NCBI GenBank assembly: GCA_900554345.1 | Contig: USHH01000165.1 | Span: 1-5,052, forward strand | Length of the DNA: 5,052 nt | Origin: an uncultured Bacteroidales bacterium | GTDB taxonomy: Bacteria; Bacteroidota; Bacteroidia; Bacteroidales; Muribaculaceae | Reading direction: 5' to 3' | In this document: positions 1-5,052 of the stretch, piece by piece | How the letters are laid out: the number at the start of each line of letters is the position of its first letter | Position numbering within the stretch: the first letter of the stretch is position 1 | Position numbers and translations under genes: made by a program | Notes under the pieces: model-generated | Seen by the model: only the letters and a program-made list of their open reading frames with translations | Database searches by the model: none | Told to the model about the DNA's origin: nothing

Positions 1-1041
1 CAGATAGAGCGCCAGCAGTATGGCGCCTCCTACGAATCCGGTGTCTTCCACTATGATGGAATAGATGTAGTCGGAGAATGCGAGCGGCAGGCGGGCGCTC
101 TCACGGGAGTTGCCGGGGCCCTGGCCGAGCACTCCGCCGTTGGCCTGGGCTATCTTGGCGAATATCACCTGGCGGTTCTCGTCGGTAATCGGGTCGTCGG
201 GATCCACTCCCTTGAGATGGCGATTGATACGTCCGATCCATGTCTCCGAGCGGCCGAAGCTCCCCCTCCCGCCGCTGGAGGCCACCGCCTCCGTGCGCCC
301 GATCTCGTTGAACTCATCGTCCTGCTCCCTGTCGGATTTCACCATGTAGAGCACTCCGACCCCAAGCGCGTAGAGACAGAGCACCACGGCCAGCTTCTTG
401 ATGGGTATTCCTCCGATGATGAACATCGAGATGCTGACGCTCATCACGAGGATGGTGTTGGTCAGACCGTTGCGCCAGAGAAAAAGACCGAACACCATTA
501 CCACCAAGGCCGAGAAAACTATTCCTTTGTTGTAGACGCCGCCGCGACACTGGTTGCGCCCGAGAATCGTGGCCAGAAGCACCACCATCGCGAGCTTCGC
601 GATCTCAGGAGGCTGTATGGTGAAGCCCGCGATGCGGATGGCGCGCTGCGCGCCGTTGATCTCCACCCCTATGAAGTTGGAGAGCACGAGAAGCACGAGC
701 GACATCAGGGCGAAGAAGCTCGCGAAACGCGCTATGTAGCCGTAGTGTATCTTCTGAAGGCCGAGCACGCAGCCCAGTCCCACCACGAGGAATATGCCGT
801 GGCGTATCAGAGGCATGTAGACGTTGGCTCCCGTCACCTCGGAGCTGGAGGCGCTGAAAAGCTCCACCACGGAGATGATGAGCAGCATGATGTATGTGCC
901 CCAGATATAGGGGTCGGATTTACGGCGTGGCTGGCCCTTCGGGTCGCGGCCCCCGTCACGGCGGATGCCGGCGGCCACGCCGTCGATGGTTTCCTTGATC
1001 AGTATCCTGCTGTCGCGGAGTGTTTCTGTTGTGGATGGCAT
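1..1041 (-). CDS. ftsW: FtsW, septal SEDS peptidoglycan glycosyltransferase (3' end truncated by window)
   Basis: Polytopic inner-membrane protein of the SEDS family, which polymerises lipid II into glycan strands at the division septum with a class B PBP. The ATG at 1039-1041 lies 11 bp after the murD stop, and 347 residues are visible with the frame open to the window edge. The family is usually about 400-430 residues, so roughly the last two or three membrane helices are missing. Residues 1-44 are hydrophilic and rich in Arg/Lys. Hydrophobic segments follow at about 45-65, 77-98, 105-125, 141-160, 173-190, 193-212 and 216-234. Next comes a large polar loop (about 235-323), then a helix from 325. 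Seen motifs are GAQRAIRIAGFTIQPPEIAKL (131-150; Arg133, Pro144, Glu146), GVLGQGPGNS (303-312) and LPLAFSDYIYSIIVEDTG (318-335). By alignment from memory, Asp283 in the loop is the likely counterpart of the catalytic Asp. RodA is the alternative, but the gene's place after murD favours FtsW. Confidence 0.95.
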   Translation of the reverse strand, partial: MPSTTETLRDSRILIKETIDGVAAGIRRDGGRDPKGQPRRKSDPYIWGTYIMLLIISVVELFSASSSEVTGANVYMPLIRHGIFLVVGLGCVLGLQKIHYGYIARFASFFALMSLVLLVLSNFIGVEINGAQRAIRIAGFTIQPPEIAKLAMVVLLATILGRNQCRGGVYNKGIVFSALVVMVFGLFLWRNGLTNTILVMSVSISMFIIGGIPIKKLAVVLCLYALGVGVLYMVKSDREQDDEFNEIGRTEAVASSGGRGSFGRSETWIGRINRHLKGVDPDDPITDENRQVIFAKIAQANGGVLGQGPGNSRESARLPLAFSDYIYSIIVEDTGFVGGAILLALYL

Positions 1042-1052
1042 ATCCGTGGCTT

Positions 1053-2426
1053 TTAGTTGTCGTGGCCTTCCGGGGCGGCCATTGCCCTTACGGCGGCCTT
1101 GAAGCGGTCGCCACGGTCTTCATAGCTGTTGAAGAGGTCGAAGCTGGCGCAGCATGGGGAGAGGAGCACTGTGTCGCCCTCCTTGGCCATCTCACGGCAT
1201 TTCGCCATGGCTTCCTCGAGGCTGTGGGTGTCGGCCACCGGCACGATGCCGCCGAAATAGGAGACGATCTTGGAGTTGTCTTTCCCCATGGCCACCACGG
1301 CCCGGGCCTTCTCCTTTACAAGCGCCTCTATCTCGCTGTAGTCATTGCCTTTGTCCTTGCCGCCGAGAATCAGCACCACAGGAGTGGTCATGCTCCCGAG
1401 CGCATACCATGTGGAGTTGACGTTGGTGGCCTTGGAGTCGTTGACGTAGCGTACGCCGTCGACAGTGGCCACATACTCGAGGCGGTGTTCCACGGCCTCG
1501 AAGTCTTCGAGCGCCTCGCGGATCTTCTCGTCGCGGATATGGAGCACGGAGGCCGAGAGGCCGGCCGCCATGGAGTTATAGAGGTTGTGCAGCCCCGGCA
1601 GCGAGATCTTGTCGCGCGGAATCTCCCAGACGTCGCCGGGCACCTTGAACCTCACGATGCCCTCCTCCACGAAGGCGGCGCCGCCGTCTTCGGGATGCTC
1701 GCTGAAGGGGAGATGGAGCGCCTCGGTCTGCACGTGGCGCATCTGCTCCTTGATCACCGGGTCGTCGTTCCAGTAAATGAAGTAGTCGTCTTTGGTCTGG
1801 TTTCGCAGGATGCGGAATTTGGCGGCCACATAGTTTTCCATCTTATAGTCGTATCGGTCGAGGTGGTCGGGGGTGATGTTCATCATCACTGCGATGTCGG
1901 CCTTGAAGTCATACATGTTCTCGAGCTGGAAGCTGGAGAGCTCGATGACGTAGACGGCATGCGGGTCTTCGGCCACCTGGAGGGCAAGGCTCTTGCCCAC
2001 GTTTCCGGCCAGACCGGCGTCGATGCCCGCCTCGCGCAGTATGTGGTAGGTGAGCAGGGTAGTGGTGGTCTTGCCGTTGGAGCCGGTGATACACACCATC
2101 CTGGCGTCGGTGTAGCGTCCGGCGAACTCAATCTCGCTGAGCACCGGGATTCCCTTGCCCACGATTTCGGTCACCATGGGAGCCGTGGGCGGTATGCCGG
2201 GGCTCTTTACGCAGATGTCGGCGTCGAGGATGCGCTCCGGAGTGTGGCCACACTCCTCGAAAGGTATGCCGCGCCGTTCCAGCTCCTCGCGGTATCGCTC
2301 CGCGATCCGGCCCGAGTCGCTTACCCAGACCTCCATCCCTTTCGCTTTGCCCAGCACGGCGGCTCCCACGCCGCTCTCTCCGGCGCCGAGCACCACTAAT
2401 TTCCCTATCTTGGTATCGTGTGTCAT
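1053..2426 (-). CDS. murD: MurD, UDP-N-acetylmuramoyl-L-alanine--D-glutamate ligase
   Basis: Cytoplasmic ATP-dependent Mur ligase that adds D-glutamate to UDP-MurNAc-L-Ala. Complete at 457 residues, a normal family length. The N-terminal Rossmann-like UDP-binding domain carries GAGESGVGAA (14-23) and KSPGIPP (74-80). The central ATPase domain has the P-loop ITGSNGKTTTT (113-123), GNVG (141-144), ELSSFQLE (162-169) and NITPDHLDR (183-191). In YVAAKFRI, Lys203 fits the lysine that is carbamylated in E. coli MurD (Lys198). The C-terminal domain shows GLHNLYN (278-284), EHRLE (313-317), NDSKATN (329-335), LGGKDKG (354-360) and LSPCCASFDLF (422-432), which contributes to D-Glu binding in the family. 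ELSSFQ and NDSKATN separate it from MurC, MurE and MurF. The ATG at 2424-2426 is 10 bp after the mraY stop and gives the expected short leader before the glycine-rich motif. The stop is TAA at 1053-1055. The neighbours imply co-transcription and probable translational coupling. All key residues are present. Confidence 0.97.
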   Translation of the reverse strand: MTHDTKIGKLVVLGAGESGVGAAVLGKAKGMEVWVSDSGRIAERYREELERRGIPFEECGHTPERILDADICVKSPGIPPTAPMVTEIVGKGIPVLSEIEFAGRYTDARMVCITGSNGKTTTTLLTYHILREAGIDAGLAGNVGKSLALQVAEDPHAVYVIELSSFQLENMYDFKADIAVMMNITPDHLDRYDYKMENYVAAKFRILRNQTKDDYFIYWNDDPVIKEQMRHVQTEALHLPFSEHPEDGGAAFVEEGIVRFKVPGDVWEIPRDKISLPGLHNLYNSMAAGLSASVLHIRDEKIREALEDFEAVEHRLEYVATVDGVRYVNDSKATNVNSTWYALGSMTTPVVLILGGKDKGNDYSEIEALVKEKARAVVAMGKDNSKIVSYFGGIVPVADTHSLEEAMAKCREMAKEGDTVLLSPCCASFDLFNSYEDRGDRFKAAVRAMAAPEGHDN

Positions 2427-2436
2427 ATATCTTGCA

Positions 2437-3705
2437 TTATCTTATTTTCAGTGTCACGAATGTTATGGCCGCCAGCAGGATGCCTACGATCCAGAACCTC
2501 ACCACGATTTTCGACTCCGGAATGGGGTGGGACGGAAACTTCACCAGGCATTTGATGGTGTCGTCGCCACCCTTCTGGAAGTGATGGTGGAGCGGCGTCA
2601 TCTTGAAGATGCGGCGTCCCTCGCCGCAGCGGCGGCGGGTGTATTTGAAATAGGCCACCTGCATGATCACGCTTATGTCCTCAAGGAAGAAGATGAGGCA
2701 GAGCAGCGGAATGAGCAGCTCCTTGCGTATCAGGATGGCGAAGACGGCGAGGATGCCTCCGATGGTGAGGCTTCCGGTGTCGCCCATGAAGACCTGGGCC
2801 GGGAAGGCGTTATACCACAGGAAGCCCACAAGGGCGCCGATAAACGCTCCCGCATAGACCACCATCTCCTCCGAGCCGGGGATATACATGATGTTGAGGT
2901 AGCCTGAATATATCATATTGCCGCCCAGATAAGCCATGACCGCAAGCGCCAGGCCTATGATCGCCGAGGTGCCCGCGCATAGTCCGTCGAGCCCGTCGGT
3001 AAGGTTGGCGCCATTGCTGACGGCCGTCACCACGAATATCACCACGGCCACAAACACGAGCCACCCCAGAGTCTGGGCGGTGTGCTTGTCTTTGATCCAG
3101 CTGGTCAGCCAGTTGTAGTTGAAGTTGTTGTTCTTCACAAACGGGATTGTGGTCTGGGGCGACTTCACGTACTGCGTCGAGTGCACCACCTCCGTCTGAT
3201 GGCTGGCGGCATTCTCCACCTCGGTGTTCTCGCTCATCACCACGGCAGGGGAAAGCCACATCGTGATGCCCACTATCAGTCCCAGACCTACCTGGCCTGT
3301 CACCTTGTATTTTCCTTTCAGTCCGTCCTTGTTGTGGTATTTCAGCTTGCGGAAGTCATCGAGGAAGCCGATGGCTCCCATCCACACCGTGGCCACCAGC
3401 ATCAGCACCATGTAGATGTTGGAAAGGTTACCCACGAGCAGGCAGGGGATGAGGATCGCCAGGATTATGATGATTCCACCCATCGTGGGGGTGCCCGTCT
3501 TCTTCATCTGCCCCTCGAGCCCGAGGTCTCTCACCACCTCGCCCACCTGCATTTTCTGCAGCCTGCGGATAATGGTGTGGCCGAACACGAGCGCTATGAG
3601 CAGCGCGAGCGTGAATGTGGCGCCTGAGCGGAAGGTGATGTAGCTCATGAGATGGGCGCCGGGGAAGTCGGATTCTATTATGTGTTGGAATAGCGAGTAA
3701 AACAT
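2437..3705 (-). CDS. mraY: MraY, phospho-N-acetylmuramoyl-pentapeptide transferase
   Basis: Integral membrane enzyme that transfers phospho-MurNAc-pentapeptide from UDP to undecaprenyl phosphate, forming lipid I. Complete at 422 residues with about ten hydrophobic segments. Family signatures appear in order: KKTGTPTMGG (68-77), the Asp pair in GFLDDF (Asp116-Asp117), NLTDGLDGL (234-242), WYNAFPAQVFMGDTGSL (297-313, with Asp309 matching the essential third Asp, E. coli Asp267) and RIFKMTPLHHHF (365-376, the His loop of the uridine/active-site region). It is about 60 residues longer than E. coli MraY. About 40 of these form an extended extracytoplasmic loop (158-212) between helices four and five. 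Another 14 or so lie between the HHH motif and the last helix (377-395). Long MraY proteins are usual in Bacteroidota, so I read this as lineage character. The ATG at 3703-3705 follows murE by 37 bp, with no in-frame start in the spacer and no Shine-Dalgarno sequence. The stop is TAA at 2437-2439. Confidence 0.98.
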   Translation of the reverse strand: MFYSLFQHIIESDFPGAHLMSYITFRSGATFTLALLIALVFGHTIIRRLQKMQVGEVVRDLGLEGQMKKTGTPTMGGIIIILAILIPCLLVGNLSNIYMVLMLVATVWMGAIGFLDDFRKLKYHNKDGLKGKYKVTGQVGLGLIVGITMWLSPAVVMSENTEVENAASHQTEVVHSTQYVKSPQTTIPFVKNNNFNYNWLTSWIKDKHTAQTLGWLVFVAVVIFVVTAVSNGANLTDGLDGLCAGTSAIIGLALAVMAYLGGNMIYSGYLNIMYIPGSEEMVVYAGAFIGALVGFLWYNAFPAQVFMGDTGSLTIGGILAVFAILIRKELLIPLLCLIFFLEDISVIMQVAYFKYTRRRCGEGRRIFKMTPLHHHFQKGGDDTIKCLVKFPSHPIPESKIVVRFWIVGILLAAITFVTLKIR

Positions 3706-3742
3706 TTGTCGGATGGATTGGTAGGGGAGATGTTGCTGTGTT

Positions 3743-5052
3743 TCAGAGGCGTGAGAGAAGCTCGGCGGCTACTTCGCGGTCGTCGAAATGATGTCGCACT
3801 CCGTTTGCTTCCTGATAGGGCTCGTGGCCTTTGCCCGCGATGAGTATCACGTTGCCGGGCTTTGCCATGGCCACGGCCATGGCGATCGCCTCGCGGCGGT
3901 CGGTGATGCAGAGCGTGCGGCTGAGCTCGTCGGCGTTGAGGCCGGCCTTCATGTCGGCGATTATGGCGTCGGGATCCTCGAAGCGGGGATTGTCGCTGGT
4001 GAGGATCAGCTGGTCGGAACGGCACGCGGCCTCCTGGGCCATCATCGGACGCTTGCCTTTGTCGCGGTTGCCGCCGGCGCCCACCACCGTGATGATCTCG
4101 CCCTGCGGGCCCACGATCTCCCTGATGGTGTCGAGCACGTTGACCAGGGCGTCGGGGGTGTGGGCGTAGTCGACGATGGCTGCCACCCCGGTCTTCGACA
4201 TGAAAGGCTGGAAGCGTCCGGCCACAGGCACGAGACGGCTCATGTTGACTATCACCTCCTCAGGGTCGAAGCCCGAGAGGATGGCTGCGCCGTAGACGCC
4301 GGTGAGGTTGTAGGCGTTGAAGCGTCCTGTGAAACGCACCTCCAGCTCGCGTCCGTTGAGGGTCATCAGGGTGCCGTCGAGGCGCGTCTCAAGCACTCGC
4401 CCGCGATAGTTGGCGTCGCTGCGCAGAGAGTAGGTGAATACTTTGGCTTTGGTGTTCTGCGCCATATACCGGCCTGCCTTGTCGTCGATGTTGACCAGCG
4501 CGAAGGCGTCGGAGGGCAGCATGTCGAAGAAGGCCTTCTTGGCGTTCATGTAGTTTTCCACCGTGCCGTGGTAGTCGAGATGGTCGCGTGTGAGGTTGGT
4601 GAAGATGCCGCCGAGGAATTTGAGGCCCGCCACGCGTTTCTGGGCCATGGCGTGGCTCGACACCTCCATGAAGGCATATTCGCAGCCGGCGTCCACCATT
4701 CTGGCGAGCAGAGCGTTGAGCGTCAGCGGGTCAGGCGTGGTGTGGGTGGTGGGTATGGCCTCGTCGCAGACGTAGTTGCAGACGGTCGACAGCAGGCCGG
4801 CCTTGAAGCCCTCGAGCTTGGCCATCTCGTAGAGAAGGGTGGCGGTGGTGGTCTTGCCGTTGGTGCCGGTCACTCCCACCAGGCTGAGCCTGCGCGAGGG
4901 GTGGCCCCACCATGCGGAGGCGAGCCGGCCGAGCGCTTCGGCGCTGTCGGCCACCTTGATATATGTGATGCCACGCTCTATGGCGGAGGGGAGCTCTTCG
5001 CAGACGATGGCCGCCACATGGGCGCTCGCCACTACGGGGATGTATTTGTGTC
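3743..5052 (-). CDS. murE: MurE, UDP-MurNAc-L-Ala-D-Glu--meso-2,6-diaminopimelate ligase (5' end truncated by window)
   Basis: Cytoplasmic ATP-dependent Mur ligase adding the third residue of the stem peptide. The frame is open to the window edge. The visible 435 residues begin HKYIPVVASAHVAAIVCEEL, which fits the end of the MurE N-terminal UDP-binding domain, so about 45-50 residues are missing. Motifs in visible numbering: P-loop GVTGTNGKTTTA (59-70), TTHTTPDPLTL (101-111), MEVSSHAM (128-135), FTNLTRDHLDYHG (150-162), probable carbamylated Lys171 in YMNAKKAFF, GRFNAYN (242-248), VDYAHTPDAL (293-302), GAGGNRDKGKRP (324-335), DNPRFEDP (353-360) and GKGHEPYQ (405-412). The Arg in DNPR marks meso-DAP-adding enzymes in the family; L-Lys enzymes such as S. 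aureus MurE have DNPAND. Meso-DAP specificity is therefore inferred with good confidence. It ends LLSRL then TGA at 3743-3745, 37 bp before mraY. Confidence 0.97.
   Translation of the reverse strand, partial: HKYIPVVASAHVAAIVCEELPSAIERGITYIKVADSAEALGRLASAWWGHPSRRLSLVGVTGTNGKTTTATLLYEMAKLEGFKAGLLSTVCNYVCDEAIPTTHTTPDPLTLNALLARMVDAGCEYAFMEVSSHAMAQKRVAGLKFLGGIFTNLTRDHLDYHGTVENYMNAKKAFFDMLPSDAFALVNIDDKAGRYMAQNTKAKVFTYSLRSDANYRGRVLETRLDGTLMTLNGRELEVRFTGRFNAYNLTGVYGAAILSGFDPEEVIVNMSRLVPVAGRFQPFMSKTGVAAIVDYAHTPDALVNVLDTIREIVGPQGEIITVVGAGGNRDKGKRPMMAQEAACRSDQLILTSDNPRFEDPDAIIADMKAGLNADELSRTLCITDRREAIAMAVAMAKPGNVILIAGKGHEPYQEANGVRHHFDDREVAAELLSRL

Noticed and set aside
217..1056. A 279-codon plus-strand open frame opposite ftsW.
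   Set aside because: Also in codon register with the minus-strand gene. The product is rich in His, Glu and Asp, as expected from antisense of membrane-protein codons, and has no recognisable domain.
1020..2399. A 459-codon open frame on the plus strand covering nearly all of murD.
   Set aside because: Its codons are in exact register with murD codons, so it stays open simply because murD does not use TTA, CTA or TCA codons, as expected in GC-rich DNA. The translation is low-complexity, rich in His, Val and Gly, and resembles no family I know, whereas the minus strand encodes a full MurD.
2155..3627. Plus-strand open frames of 250 codons (2155-2907) and 181 codons (3082-3627) opposite mraY.
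   Set aside because: Both are in register with mraY codons and have antisense-type composition. The mraY reading is certain from its motifs.
3706..3742. The 37-bp murE-mraY spacer as a possible promoter or small regulatory element.
   Set aside because: I see no -7/-33 type Bacteroidota promoter, no inverted repeat and no Shine-Dalgarno site in it. It looks like an ordinary operon spacer.
3678..4025. A minus-strand open frame of 115 codons spanning the murE-mraY junction.
   Set aside because: It is out of frame with both genes, its product is Arg/Pro-rich as in GC-rich shadow frames, and it overlaps conserved MurE C-terminal motifs.
4225..4236. MurE reads VAGR where VPGR is often seen.
   Set aside because: This position varies in the family (E. 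coli has Cys there), so the Ala is not a sign of lost function.
5030..5032. GTG as a possible murE start, giving a 429-residue protein.
   Set aside because: The frame stays open upstream to the window edge, and the upstream residues (HKYIPV) fit the MurE N-terminal domain. This GTG is an internal valine and the gene is truncated by the window.

Overview
The window is an uninterrupted piece of a division and cell wall (dcw) cluster, all on the minus strand. In transcription order (high to low coordinates) it reads murE (5' end cut by the window edge), mraY, murD, ftsW (3' end cut by the other edge). Almost every base is coding. The only non-coding DNA is three short spacers of 37, 10 and 11 bp, so I see no room for an independent promoter, terminator or RNA gene, and I found no repeat, mobile element, tRNA/rRNA or CRISPR.

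The organism is most likely a GC-rich member of the Bacteroidota, order Bacteroidales. A Muribaculaceae-like lineage is plausible but unproven. Four things point this way. The gene order matches the Bacteroidota dcw order. MraY is 422 residues with a large extra extracytoplasmic loop, whereas proteobacterial MraY is about 360. The FtsW motifs are of the Bacteroidota kind (for example LPLAFSDYIYSIIVEDTG rather than LPEAHTDFIFAIIGEELG). None of the three visible start codons has a Shine-Dalgarno sequence. GC content is around 60% by eye, high for Bacteroides but seen in other Bacteroidales.

The four products act in sequence in peptidoglycan synthesis. MurD adds D-Glu to UDP-MurNAc-L-Ala. MurE adds the third amino acid, predicted from its DNPRFEDP motif to be meso-diaminopimelate. 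MraY moves the finished phospho-MurNAc-pentapeptide onto undecaprenyl phosphate at the membrane to give lipid I. FtsW, a SEDS glycosyltransferase, polymerises lipid II at the septum with its partner PBP. murG and murC would be expected just beyond the left edge, and ftsI with rsmH/mraZ beyond the right edge.

All four genes look intact within the window, with no frameshift or lost key catalytic residue. This is ordinary core-genome DNA. I found no undescribed system. The observations below are lineage-specific details of known proteins.
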